From: an uncultured Acidobacteriota bacterium | GTDB lineage: Bacteria > Acidobacteriota > Terriglobia > Bryobacterales > Bryobacteraceae | DNA length: 64,000 bases | Direction of reading: 5' to 3' | Assembly: GCA_902826685.1 (NCBI GenBank) | Contig: CADEFT010000012.1 | Span: forward strand, 40,979-104,978 | Shown here: in pieces, positions 44,998 to 53,849 of the stretch | How positions within the stretch are numbered: position 1 is the first letter of the stretch | Layout of the letters: the number at the start of each line of letters is the position of its first letter | Program-made: the position numbers and the translations under genes | The notes under the pieces: generated by a model | What the model saw: the letters and a program-made list of their open reading frames with translations, nothing else | The model's database searches: none | Told to the model about the DNA's origin: nothing

Positions 44998-46500
44998 TTA
45001 GGCGCGCGGGACCGGAGGCTCGAATCCTCGCATGTGCAGAAAGCCGCCCGAAACCATTTCCATCAAAGCCGCGGCGAACTCGGTGGCGGTGACATCGGGA
45101 TGAATCACCTCCTCCTCGACCAGCAACCGGTGCAGTTGGCGGCCGGTCAGTCCGTGGGAGCGTGGCAGCAGGAACCCCGCCCAGGGCTCGACGGGCCAGG
45201 AAATCCGGAACGGATGCTGCAGCGAAAGGACCTGGCCGGTCATCTCCCACTTCCCTTCCCTGATTTCGTGAGTGCCGCGCAGGGAGAGAGCGGACGAGGG
45301 TGTGAGCGGGGTGTCAAGCACGCGATCGGCGATGCCCGGGGTGTGGCGCAGCGTCTCCCACTGCACCAGCCACTCGAGTTCGCGCGGCCCGGCGTTTGGT
45401 CCTTCATCGCGGCGGACGGTGAAGACGTCGCGCTTCTCCGCGCGGCGCTGCACCACGAAAAAACAGGAGACGAAGCGCAGGATTTTGGCGTCCTGAAATG
45501 CCTTGTGCCACTTGGGCAGGTCGCTGCGGCCGCTGCGGCCGCGCAGCACGCTCACCGTGATGTAGTAGATGGGATTGATGGCTTCGATCGCATAGAGAGC
45601 GACGTCGAACTCCGCCTCGCTGGCGCCGAGCCAGGCACGAATGCGCTGTTCAAAGGGCTGGCCGTCGCGATCGGTACCGACGCAGCGGCAGAGGAAGCGC
45701 CCGCCGGGCGCCAGGTGGCGCGGCAGGCCCTCCACCAGTTTTCTGGTGATCGCTTCCCCGTCGACGCCGCCGCCGTGATAAATCCAGGTTGGCTGCAGCA
45801 CCGGCACGTAAGGGGGATGGGCCACGATGCGATCGAAGGTGGCATCGCCGGCCGGTTCGTAGGTATCGCCGCGGCCGGCGCCGAAATTGGGCAGGTGGTT
45901 CAGTCTTCCGCTGAACTCGGCAAAGCGCGTCGAGCGCTCGGTGATGTCGTAGGACCAGGCCTGCTGGGCGAAGCGGCTCGCCGCCAGCAGGGCCGCCACG
46001 CCGGAGCCTCCGCAAGCCTCGAGAAAGCGGCCGCAGGCGGTGGTTGGGATGAAAGAAAGATAGCGCGCGGTGTTGCCGATGTCGGGTGGATACACGATGT
46101 CGTCGGCGACTTCGTCGGACTCGCCGCGGGCCCACAAATCGGAAACCACGTGCAATCCGAACATCGGACGCACACGCACGGTGGCCGCCACCCGGTCCGG
46201 CCCTTCCGGCTCAATCATGCCGAGCGCCGACAGATTCTCCACCGCGGCCGGGCCACAGCAACGGGCAAGGTGCGCGGTGCCGACCGAGGCGGCGCGCAGA
46301 AAGAGTCCGTGACAAACCTCGGCCGGGCCGGCGCCTTCCGGCACCCGGTTCTCTTCCGAGTAGGGCGCAAACGTCTCTTCGGCGTCGGGCTTCGCACTGC
46401 CGGTGAGAAACCCGGCGTCGTCGAAACCGGCCTCGGTGAAAAGCTCTTTCACGCGCGCAAACTGCTCGTCGGTGCCGAAGCGCAGCGGAATTTGGGACAA
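44998..46500 (-). CDS. Large SAM-dependent methyltransferase (paralogue 2)
   Basis: The 500-residue protein is clearly homologous to the one encoded downstream (shared RLN-x-x-x-N and R-G-D segments, the GG-x-D-GE block, A-P-G-G-R/NPGGRL and the R-I-R-(A/S)-WLG segment). The methyltransferase core is at about 160-310. Two positions differ from the family norm: motif I reads LEACGGSGVAALLAAS where E-x-G-x-G-S/T-G is usual, and the catalytic N/D-PP-Y/F is VAHPPY (His in place of Asn). This suggests altered substrate choice or weak catalysis. It lies 9 bp after the Thr-motif protein gene and 5 bp before paralogue 1. Target unknown; a protein or a metabolite are both possible. Confidence 0.8.
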   Translation of the reverse strand: MSQIPLRFGTDEQFARVKELFTEAGFDDAGFLTGSAKPDAEETFAPYSEENRVPEGAGPAEVCHGLFLRAASVGTAHLARCCGPAAVENLSALGMIEPEGPDRVAATVRVRPMFGLHVVSDLWARGESDEVADDIVYPPDIGNTARYLSFIPTTACGRFLEACGGSGVAALLAASRFAQQAWSYDITERSTRFAEFSGRLNHLPNFGAGRGDTYEPAGDATFDRIVAHPPYVPVLQPTWIYHGGGVDGEAITRKLVEGLPRHLAPGGRFLCRCVGTDRDGQPFEQRIRAWLGASEAEFDVALYAIEAINPIYYITVSVLRGRSGRSDLPKWHKAFQDAKILRFVSCFFVVQRRAEKRDVFTVRRDEGPNAGPRELEWLVQWETLRHTPGIADRVLDTPLTPSSALSLRGTHEIREGKWEMTGQVLSLQHPFRISWPVEPWAGFLLPRSHGLTGRQLHRLLVEEEVIHPDVTATEFAAALMEMVSGGFLHMRGFEPPVPRA

Positions 46501-46509
46501 CGGATTCTC

Positions 46510-48072
46510 CTATTTCCTCAACAAGGTCACGATCAGTCCGGCGAGCAGCAGCACGATCAACACGCCTAGAACGACGGGAATCCAGACCGGCTTGCGGGAG
46601 GAGGCGGCGGGTGCCGCGGCAGCGGGAACTGGCGGCGGGACGGGAGAATTTCCGTAAACCCTGGTGTATTCGCCCGCCGCCGCCGGTTGCGGCACACCGG
46701 CGCGCGGCGCCCCGGAAGGAACCGCGAATCCCCTGGTGGCCTGCAAGGCATCCCCACCGGCAACGGAAGACGAGAACGGCGACGCCTCGCGGCTTGCCGC
46801 TTCGCCTCCGAACAAGGGAGGCGGCAGCGCCGGGGCGCTCTCGCCGAGGCCGGCGAGCGGAGGCGCCGAGGAAGGCAACGGTGCGGCGGACGGCGGCTTG
46901 ATGGCCGCAAACATGCGCAGCGTATCCTCTTCCGAAGGCTGCGGGGCCGAGGCCTGCGGCGGAAGGTAAACCGGATCGCGCGGCGGCATGGCCGCGGGCG
47001 GAGTCTTTGACAGCGCGGGAGTCGAAAAAGCGCTGGTGAACTCGCCCGGCTCTTTCGACGCGGGTGGCTGGTGCCCTGGCGGAAGGCCGAACAGCCCGGT
47101 CACCTCGCCCGGCTCCGGACCGGGCCGCGCCGCCGGGGCGGCCGGCGAGAACGCGGGCGTAGTGAAAGCTTTGGTGAACTCACCCGACGGCTCGGAATTG
47201 ACAACCGGAGCGGGAGGCACGCTGCCCGGCGGAGTGGAGGCAAACGGCGATGAGCCGAAAGCCATCGTGAACTCGCCGGCCGAATCGGAATATGGTTCCG
47301 CCGCGGGCACGGACGGCGGAGCCGCCCGCCGTGCCTCGAAGGCCTGTGTGAATTCGCCGAGCGGGCGGGCAGGCTCGGACGGCGGTGGCGCCGGAGGAGG
47401 CGGCATGGGCGCAGCGGTCTGGCCGAAAATGCGCGTGGATTCAAGCGGCTGGCCGACCGGTTGCGGCGCGGTGATGGGTGGCGGAGGGGGCACGGATGCA
47501 GCCGGCTGGCCGAAAATACGCGTGGATTCGAGCGGCTGGCCCGTCGGCTGAGGCGCGGTAACAGGCGGCGGAGGAGGCGGGGCCACAGGAGGCGGTACCG
47601 GGGCCGGACGCTGTATTCCGAGCGACGGCTGACCGAAGACACGAGTCGAATCGAGCGGCGGTGGAGCGGGAGGGGGCGGCGCGGCGGGCGCCGGTTCGCC
47701 AAGGGCCGGAATCTTCCAGCGGCCCACGCGCGAGAGCGGATTGGCCTCCTTGGGTGGCACCGCGGTTGTTCGCAGCGTTCCCCCGGTCTTCTCCGTCAGC
47801 CAGTCGCGAAACCCGGCGAAGCCCTCGAGCGGCAGCGTCACAACGTATGGTGTCCCGGACTGCTCACCCGTTTCGAGCACATGGGCGCGGTTCTGCGGCG
47901 GCAGTTGCTTCAACTGATCGAGCAGCTCAAAGGGAGGCGGCAGCCGCCCCGGAATGCCCATGATCAGGTGCACCTGAACCTGGCGGCCGGTGGTTAGATC
48001 GCGTGCCTGAAAGCTCTTGACACCATCGTCCCGGATCACCTCGCCAATCTCGAATTTCTGATACAAACTCAT
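46510..48072 (-). CDS. Tail-anchored proline-rich protein with repeated T-x-x-F/Y motifs; possible T6SS phospho-scaffold
   Basis: The 520-residue protein (ATG 48070-48072) has three parts. Residues 1-100 are a globular head whose first 34 residues match the beginning of the kinases encoded at 53.8-55.3 kb in spacing (FEIGEVIRDDGVKSFQARD, then QVQVHLI where kinases have VAVKIL). Residues 125-490 are proline/alanine-rich and carry Thr-centred motifs: STRVFGQ or STRIFGQ at 142, 183 and 212; GEFTxAF at 239, 266, 297 and 343; GEVTGLF at 322; EEDTLRMF at 381; ATRGF at 445; GEYTRVY at 467. Residues 496-517 are one transmembrane helix, followed by RK. The layout suggests a membrane-anchored substrate of the nearby Ser/Thr kinases, recognised by FHA-type readers. 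Not a family I can name. It is divergent from tssK (106 bp apart). Confidence 0.8.
   Translation of the reverse strand: MSLYQKFEIGEVIRDDGVKSFQARDLTTGRQVQVHLIMGIPGRLPPPFELLDQLKQLPPQNRAHVLETGEQSGTPYVVTLPLEGFAGFRDWLTEKTGGTLRTTAVPPKEANPLSRVGRWKIPALGEPAPAAPPPPAPPPLDSTRVFGQPSLGIQRPAPVPPPVAPPPPPPVTAPQPTGQPLESTRIFGQPAASVPPPPPITAPQPVGQPLESTRIFGQTAAPMPPPPAPPPSEPARPLGEFTQAFEARRAAPPSVPAAEPYSDSAGEFTMAFGSSPFASTPPGSVPPAPVVNSEPSGEFTKAFTTPAFSPAAPAARPGPEPGEVTGLFGLPPGHQPPASKEPGEFTSAFSTPALSKTPPAAMPPRDPVYLPPQASAPQPSEEDTLRMFAAIKPPSAAPLPSSAPPLAGLGESAPALPPPLFGGEAASREASPFSSSVAGGDALQATRGFAVPSGAPRAGVPQPAAAGEYTRVYGNSPVPPPVPAAAAPAASSRKPVWIPVVLGVLIVLLLAGLIVTLLRK
47383..47556 (-). repeat. Two tandem 87-bp coding repeats
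   Basis: Residues 173-201 and 202-230 of the proline-rich protein are two copies of a 29-residue unit, APQPxGQPLESTRIFGQxAA followed by a proline run. At DNA level the halves share long matching stretches around the ESTRIF codons (47506-47529 and 47419-47442), showing recent tandem duplication of a motif-bearing unit. Copy number of such a unit may vary between strains. Confidence 0.8.
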
Positions 48073-48178
48073 CGAATTAGCCCGTCCCACTAACGATTCA
48101 AGCGGCCCCGCGGATTCAGGCTCGTTCCGGGGGCAGCTATGCTAGAGTATATCGTTTGAGGACATCTCACAACGCCAT

Positions 48179-49537
48179 ATGAAGAACCTCTCGCGGGTCG
48201 TATGGTCGGAGGGCATGTACCTCGGCCCGCACCACTTTCAAGTTCAAAACCGTTATTTCGAAGATTCCATCCGCTTCGTGACTTCGAATTTATGGTTTGA
48301 ATCGTGGGGTCTGGCGGGCGCCGCTTTCGACGCCGAAAGTTTGAAAAACGGCATCCTGGCGATGCGGCATGCCCGCGGCATCTTTCCCGACGGGCTGACC
48401 TTTCAAATGCCCGATTGCGATCCGCTTCCGCCGGAGCGCCCGATTCAAGACGTTTTTCCGATGGCGCGCGACTCGGCGCTGATTTTGCTGGCCGTGCCGC
48501 CGCGCCGCCAGGATGGCCGCAACTGCGTGGGTGCCGCCGATGGCGACATCGCGACCGCCGTCCGCTACCGCGCCGAGACGGGCGTGGTGCTCGATGAAAC
48601 CACCGGCCGCGACGAGAGGCCGGTACAGTTGGGGCGCAAGAATATTCAGTTGCTGCTCGATTCCGAACCCGCGGCGGACCTGGTGGCGATACCGGTGGCG
48701 CGCGTGGTGCGCGACGGCATGGGCGGCTTCGCGCTCGATGAAAAATACGTGCCGCCGTGCGTCGATATCGCCGCCAGTGAGCGCCTGCTCGACATCACGC
48801 GGCGGCTGATTGAAATCCTGGAGTCGAAAAGCGAATCGCTCTCCATCGCCAAGAAGTCCCCCGGGCGGACCTGGGCCGACTATGCCAGTTCCGATATCGC
48901 CCGCTTCTGGATGCTGCATTCGATCCATGCCGCGCTGCCGCCGCTGCGGCATCAACTGTCGACGCGGCGCGGCCATCCCGAAGAGCTGTATTGCGAGATG
49001 GCGCGGCTGGCGGGATCGCTTTCCACCTTCGCCATCGACGCGCACCCGAACGAAGTGCCGCCTTACGATCACAAAGCGCTCGACTTCTGCTTCAACAAGC
49101 TGGATGAGCTGATCCGGCGGCATCTGGAAACGATTCTCCCCACCAACTGCGTCTCGATTCCGCTCAAGAAGGTGAAGGACTATTTCTGGAGCGGCCAGAT
49201 CGCCGATCAGCGGGTGCTCGACCGTTCGCGCTGGATTCTGGCGATCGAATCGAAAATCGGGGAATCGACGCTGATCGTGCGTACACCGGAGATCGTGAAG
49301 ATCTGTTCCCAGCGGTTCGTCGAAGAACTGGTGAAGCGAGCGCTGCCGGGGATGGGCCTGACCCATCTGAAGGTGCCGCCCTCGGCGGTGGCGGTGAAAG
49401 CCGAGACGCAGTATTTCGGCATCTCCCGCGCGGGTCCGTGCTGGGATAGCATTGTGGGTACCAGGCAGGTTGGGGTCTACGTGCCTGGCGATCTGCCCGA
49501 TCCGCAGATTGAGTTGCTGGTGGTTCTGGAATCCTGA
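48179..49537 (+). CDS. tssK: Type VI secretion baseplate protein TssK
   Basis: The 452-residue protein matches TssK from the first residues (VVWSEGMYLGPHHFQVQNRY) through the shell domains (PDGLTFQMPDCDPLPPERP) to the C-terminal domain that contacts the membrane complex (RTPEIVKICSQRFVEELV, then GMGLTHLKVPPSAV and YFGISRAGPCWDSIV). TssK trimers link the baseplate to TssL/TssM. Length fits the family (about 440-450). It is the first gene of the rightward cluster and lies 62 bp before tssL. Confidence 0.95.
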   Translation: MKNLSRVVWSEGMYLGPHHFQVQNRYFEDSIRFVTSNLWFESWGLAGAAFDAESLKNGILAMRHARGIFPDGLTFQMPDCDPLPPERPIQDVFPMARDSALILLAVPPRRQDGRNCVGAADGDIATAVRYRAETGVVLDETTGRDERPVQLGRKNIQLLLDSEPAADLVAIPVARVVRDGMGGFALDEKYVPPCVDIAASERLLDITRRLIEILESKSESLSIAKKSPGRTWADYASSDIARFWMLHSIHAALPPLRHQLSTRRGHPEELYCEMARLAGSLSTFAIDAHPNEVPPYDHKALDFCFNKLDELIRRHLETILPTNCVSIPLKKVKDYFWSGQIADQRVLDRSRWILAIESKIGESTLIVRTPEIVKICSQRFVEELVKRALPGMGLTHLKVPPSAVAVKAETQYFGISRAGPCWDSIVGTRQVGVYVPGDLPDPQIELLVVLES

Positions 49538-49599
49538 TCCGGCATTGCACGATCTACCACTCCTTTTACGCTTTTTGAGATGAGGAGGACCGCGGACAC

Positions 49600-50304
49600 A
49601 TGGCTTCTTCCCTGCCCGGCGCGGCGGACATCCGGCGTCCGGAGAATCTGGCGCTTTCTTTTCAGGAATTGTTCACCGGCATCGAACGGATGCGCGCGAA
49701 CCGGCTGCCGGTTACCGACGCCGGCACCTTTCGCGAAGGTGTAAAGGATGCGCTGCGCACGTCGATGGACGGATCGCGCCGCATGGGCTACAGCGATGAA
49801 AGCATCGCCTATGCGCAGTACGCCGTGGTGGCGTTTCTCGATGAGAGCATCCTGAACCTGCAATGGCCGGTGTTCCGCGACTGGCCGCGGCAAACCCTGC
49901 AGCAGGATATCTACCGGGTCCATAACGCGGGAGAGATTTTCTTCCAGCACCTCGAGCGGCTGCTCGGGCAAGTGGATTCGCAGGAACTCGCCGACGTGCT
50001 GGAAGTGCATCAGCTTTGTCTGTTGCTCGGTTTCGCGGGTGGCTACCGGGGACGGCCGGGCGAGTTGCGCTCGATGGCGGAGCGGACGGCGCAGAAAATC
50101 CGGCGCATTCGCCAGACCGGCGCCGAGCTTTCGCGCCACTGGAAGCTGCCGGTGGAAAACATCGTCACCGCAACCAAGGACGTTTGGTTAAAGCGTGTGG
50201 CCATCGCCTGCGGCGCGTGCGCGGGCCTGGCGCTGCTGCTGCTGGTGATTTACAAGTTGACGCTGAACAGCGGGATCTCGCGCCTCAGCGATCTGGTGAG
50301 CTGA
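49600..50304 (+). CDS. tssL: Type VI secretion membrane protein TssL (DotU/IcmH-like)
   Basis: The 234-residue protein has the cytoplasmic DotU domain (about 30-185; AQYAVVAFLDESILNLQWP, FFQHLERLLGQ, VLEVHQLCLLLGFAGGYRGR) and a single C-terminal transmembrane helix (about 195-220; GACAGLALLLLVIYKLTL) with a short periplasmic end. There is no C-terminal OmpA/peptidoglycan-binding domain. TssL inserts with TssM in the inner membrane and recruits TssK. A strong AGGAGG lies 11 bp before the ATG. tssM follows after 10 bp. Confidence 0.95.
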   Translation: MASSLPGAADIRRPENLALSFQELFTGIERMRANRLPVTDAGTFREGVKDALRTSMDGSRRMGYSDESIAYAQYAVVAFLDESILNLQWPVFRDWPRQTLQQDIYRVHNAGEIFFQHLERLLGQVDSQELADVLEVHQLCLLLGFAGGYRGRPGELRSMAERTAQKIRRIRQTGAELSRHWKLPVENIVTATKDVWLKRVAIACGACAGLALLLLVIYKLTLNSGISRLSDLVS

Positions 50305-50314
50305 GGAGAGACCG

Positions 50315-53300
50315 ATGAAGATCGAATGGGCATACGCCGCCGGGCTGGTCGCCTTCCTGGGCGTGGCTTGGGCCAGCACCAGGCTCACCCAGATTTTCGG
50401 CGATAAGGCCGACTTCGCGTTTTATTGGCTGGCCGCGCTGGGCGTAACCGGCACGGCCCTGATCTATTTCCTGCGGGATAAGTGGAATGCGCGGCACGCC
50501 GCGGCGGTGGAAGCGGCGGCGGGGGGGAGTCCGGTTCCGGCGGCGGGTGGCGCGGCGGCCGGAGATAGCGGGGAAGTGGACGTTCTGGTGCGCGACGCCG
50601 AAGCGCGTTTCGCGGCATCGCGGGTGGCGCAGGCTTCGCCGGCGGCGCGCGGCGGGCTCACCGGCATGCCGGTCGTCCTGCTGGTGGGTGAACACGGCGC
50701 CGCGAAGACGACGATCTTTGAAAACTCGGGGCTTGAGCCCGAACTGCTCGCCGGACAGGCGCCTGGCGTCGATGGGTCGATCGCACCGACGCGCGCCGCC
50801 AACCTTTGGTTCGCCCGCAAGGCTGTGTTCGTCGAGGCGGGTGGAAAGCTTTGGGCCGATACCGAAGGCTGGGGCCGGCTTCTGAAGAAACTCACGCCGA
50901 GCCATTTGAAATCGCTGGTAGGCGGCCGCGGCCAGGCTCCGCGGGCCGCCGTGCTGTGCGTGGATGTCGAGCGCTTCCTGCAACCGGGCGCGCAGCAGAC
51001 GATGGCCAATGCCGCGCGCGCGGCGCAAGGCCGGCTGCAGGAGATTTCGCAGAAGTTCGGCATCCAATTCCCGGTGTATGTTCTGTTCACGCGCTGTGAC
51101 CGTCTGACGTACTTCCCCGATTATTTCCGCAACATCAGCCATGAGGAAGCGGGGCAGGTGCTGGGCACCACGCTGCCGCTGGCCAACTTCGACGGGGGAC
51201 TGTTCGCCCAGAAGCAGACCGAACGGCTGGCGCAGGCGTGTGAAGAGCTTTTCTATTCGCTGGCCGACAGGCGGATTGAGTATCTGCCGCGCGAGAACGA
51301 CAACGGCAAGCTGCCGGCGTGTTACGAATTTCCGCGCGAATTCCGCAAACTCAAAAATGCGATCGTGCCGTTTCTGGTGGATATATGCCGGCCGAGCCAG
51401 CTTCAGACCACGCCCTATCTGCGCGGCTTCTATTTCAGCGGCGTCCGCATGATCACGGTGGCGGATGTGGCACCGGCGCCTCGGGCCCCCGCCGCGCCCG
51501 TGCGCTCGCAAAACATCGGCGCCACCAGCCTTTTCAACGTGCCCCAGGCGGTGCCATCGGCGCCGGCTTCGGCACATGTGGCGAGCGGCGGACGAACGGT
51601 ATCGCAATGGCTGTTCCTGACGCGATTGTTCAACGAAGTGATTCTCGAGGACAAAGCCGCCATGGGCGGCGCCGGTCCGAGTGCGCAGGCGAGCACGCTA
51701 CGCCGTATCCTGCTCGGCACGGCGGCGGCGCTGGCGCTGCTATGGTCGCTGCTGGCGACGGTTTCGTTCTTCAAAAACCGCGGCCTGGAAAACGATCTGA
51801 TCGGCGCGTCGGAAGAGGTGAGGAAAGTGCGGCTTGCCCCCGGCGGCACGCCGCAGGAAGCCGATCTGAAGCGGCTCGACGGATTGCGCGAGAAGCTGAT
51901 CCTGCTCAATGGGTGGAAGCGCGAAGGCGCGCCGGCGATGTACCGCTGGGGGCTGTATACAGGCGACGATCTGCGTCCCCTGGCGCGGCAGGCCTATTAC
52001 AAGGCCTTCGAGCAGTTGCTGTTCCGCGAGACGCGGCAGGACCGGTTGCTCTCCTATCTGCGCAGCCGTCCTTCCAAGGCCGATCCGCAGGATAACTACA
52101 ACTACGGCTACCATGCGCTGCGCAGTTACCTGCTGACCACCAAGGAATGGGAGCGGACTAAGGAAGATCAGGAGTCGGAGTATCTGGGAGGGCAGTTACG
52201 CGACCGCTGGCTCGAAGGCCACCGCGGCGTGGAACAGAACATCCGGGAACTCGCCGAAAAGCAGTTCGTGTTCTATGCCGGCGATCTGCGCAACGGGAAC
52301 CCGTATTCGGACCGGGAAGAGGCGGAGGCGGTCAAGACGGCTCGCGTCTGGCTGGGTTCGTTTCCCATGTTTGAGAGCCTCTACAACGCCATGCTCAATG
52401 AGGCGGATAAGAAAGCCAAGACCGTCAACTACAATCGCGAATATCCGGGCACCGCCACCGTGGTGGTCAACAACAAGGACGTGCGGGGCGCCTTCACCAG
52501 GGATGGCTGGGCGGCCATGCAGGCCATCTTCAAGAAGCCGAACATCAGCGCTTCCGAACAGTGGGTGCTGCCGGATGAGTTTAAAAAGAGCCGCGAGAAT
52601 CCGTCCGATATGCTGGCGCAGATCCGCGAGCGGTACGTTTCGGATTACATCAAGCGCTGGCGCGCTTACTTCAATACCGATACCAATGTGTTGGGCTACA
52701 AGTCGGTGGAGGATGCCGCCGATAAGTTGAAGGAGCATTCCGGCGCGCGGCCCGCCGTGGTCTATCTCATTGGGCTCGCCAGCGCCAATACGGCGCCCGA
52801 GCCGGCTTCCGATCCCGTGGCGCAGAAGGTTCGCGACGCGTTCCTCTGGGCGCATGCCGTCGTCCCGCCCGGCCAGTTTTTGGGGGGCAAGAATGAAGGC
52901 TACGTTTCCGCGCTGCAGGAACTGCAGATGAGCGCCGAAGCGGCCAAGGCCCGCTCGTCGGAAACGGCGCGGGCGCTCGACGACTCGCAGCGCAAGGCGC
53001 AGATGGTGGCACAGACCGTTGGCCGGCCGCCCAGGCTTGACCAGGAAGGCGGCCTCGACCGCAAGATTCTGGAGATTCTCGTCAAGCCCACGCAGGTGCC
53101 CGTCGAACAGGGTCCCAATATCGCGATGAAGGCGATCTGCGATCAGTTCGCTTCGCTCAAGCAGAAGTTCCCGTTCAATCCCAAGGCGATTCCGGACCTG
53201 CCGGTGGATGAGCTCGACGCCTTCCTCAAACCGGGCGCCGGTTCTTTCTGGCAGCTTTACGAAACCGGACTGAAGAACGTCATCGTGAAGTTCGGCAAGC

Positions 53301-53830
53301 AGTTCCAGCCGAATCCCGCCGCGCCGGCCAACGTCAATCCGGATGCCCTGCGCTTCCTGAATGAAATGGCGCGGCTGGCGGACGCCATGTATCCGGGCGG
53401 CCAGGGCCCGCGCCTGAACTATACCGTGCAGCTTGCCGAAGTGGACCTGGTGCTCGACGGCACCAAGGCCAAGTCGGGAAGCATTTCGATCGACGGCAAG
53501 AAAGCCGATCTTGGAGGGGACCCGCAGGCCTTCACCTGGACTGGCGCGCCCAACCACAGCGTCTCTTTCGAATACAACGCCAGCACGTCGTTCCGCTGCC
53601 CCGGTCCAAGCTGCAAAGAGGGACCGTTGTGGGCCATTTTCCGCTTCTTCGTCGATGCCACGGTGAGCCCTTCGGGCAACGGCTATCTGCTCACCTGGCC
53701 CGTGAGGGGCGGCGCGGCGAATCAATTGATCGCCAATGCCAAGTTCAACGTCAACCTGAACGGCGCGCCCGCCGTGTTCGACGCCCGGGTCCTCAACGGA
53801 ATGCGCTGCGCCGCGCAGGCCGTGAAGTAG
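50315..53830 (+). CDS. tssM: Type VI secretion membrane protein TssM (IcmF-like)
   Basis: The 1171-residue protein has two N-terminal membrane helices (about 5-25 and 33-52), a cytoplasmic GTPase-like domain (about 105-330), a third helix (about 464-482, RRILLGTAAALALLWSLLAT) and a long periplasmic part with IcmF-related and C-terminal beta domains (IDGKKADLGGDPQAFTWTG; FFVDATVSPSGNGYLLTWPV). It spans the envelope from TssL to the outer-membrane lipoprotein TssJ. The Walker A motif is VGEHGAAKTTIF, where the usual G-K-T is A-K-T, so nucleotide binding may be weakened. Length is within the family range. It is followed after 19 bp by the kinase genes. Confidence 0.94.
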   Translation: MKIEWAYAAGLVAFLGVAWASTRLTQIFGDKADFAFYWLAALGVTGTALIYFLRDKWNARHAAAVEAAAGGSPVPAAGGAAAGDSGEVDVLVRDAEARFAASRVAQASPAARGGLTGMPVVLLVGEHGAAKTTIFENSGLEPELLAGQAPGVDGSIAPTRAANLWFARKAVFVEAGGKLWADTEGWGRLLKKLTPSHLKSLVGGRGQAPRAAVLCVDVERFLQPGAQQTMANAARAAQGRLQEISQKFGIQFPVYVLFTRCDRLTYFPDYFRNISHEEAGQVLGTTLPLANFDGGLFAQKQTERLAQACEELFYSLADRRIEYLPRENDNGKLPACYEFPREFRKLKNAIVPFLVDICRPSQLQTTPYLRGFYFSGVRMITVADVAPAPRAPAAPVRSQNIGATSLFNVPQAVPSAPASAHVASGGRTVSQWLFLTRLFNEVILEDKAAMGGAGPSAQASTLRRILLGTAAALALLWSLLATVSFFKNRGLENDLIGASEEVRKVRLAPGGTPQEADLKRLDGLREKLILLNGWKREGAPAMYRWGLYTGDDLRPLARQAYYKAFEQLLFRETRQDRLLSYLRSRPSKADPQDNYNYGYHALRSYLLTTKEWERTKEDQESEYLGGQLRDRWLEGHRGVEQNIRELAEKQFVFYAGDLRNGNPYSDREEAEAVKTARVWLGSFPMFESLYNAMLNEADKKAKTVNYNREYPGTATVVVNNKDVRGAFTRDGWAAMQAIFKKPNISASEQWVLPDEFKKSRENPSDMLAQIRERYVSDYIKRWRAYFNTDTNVLGYKSVEDAADKLKEHSGARPAVVYLIGLASANTAPEPASDPVAQKVRDAFLWAHAVVPPGQFLGGKNEGYVSALQELQMSAEAAKARSSETARALDDSQRKAQMVAQTVGRPPRLDQEGGLDRKILEILVKPTQVPVEQGPNIAMKAICDQFASLKQKFPFNPKAIPDLPVDELDAFLKPGAGSFWQLYETGLKNVIVKFGKQFQPNPAAPANVNPDALRFLNEMARLADAMYPGGQGPRLNYTVQLAEVDLVLDGTKAKSGSISIDGKKADLGGDPQAFTWTGAPNHSVSFEYNASTSFRCPGPSCKEGPLWAIFRFFVDATVSPSGNGYLLTWPVRGGAANQLIANAKFNVNLNGAPAVFDARVLNGMRCAAQAVK

Positions 53831-53849
53831 CGCGATAGAATCGGAAAGA

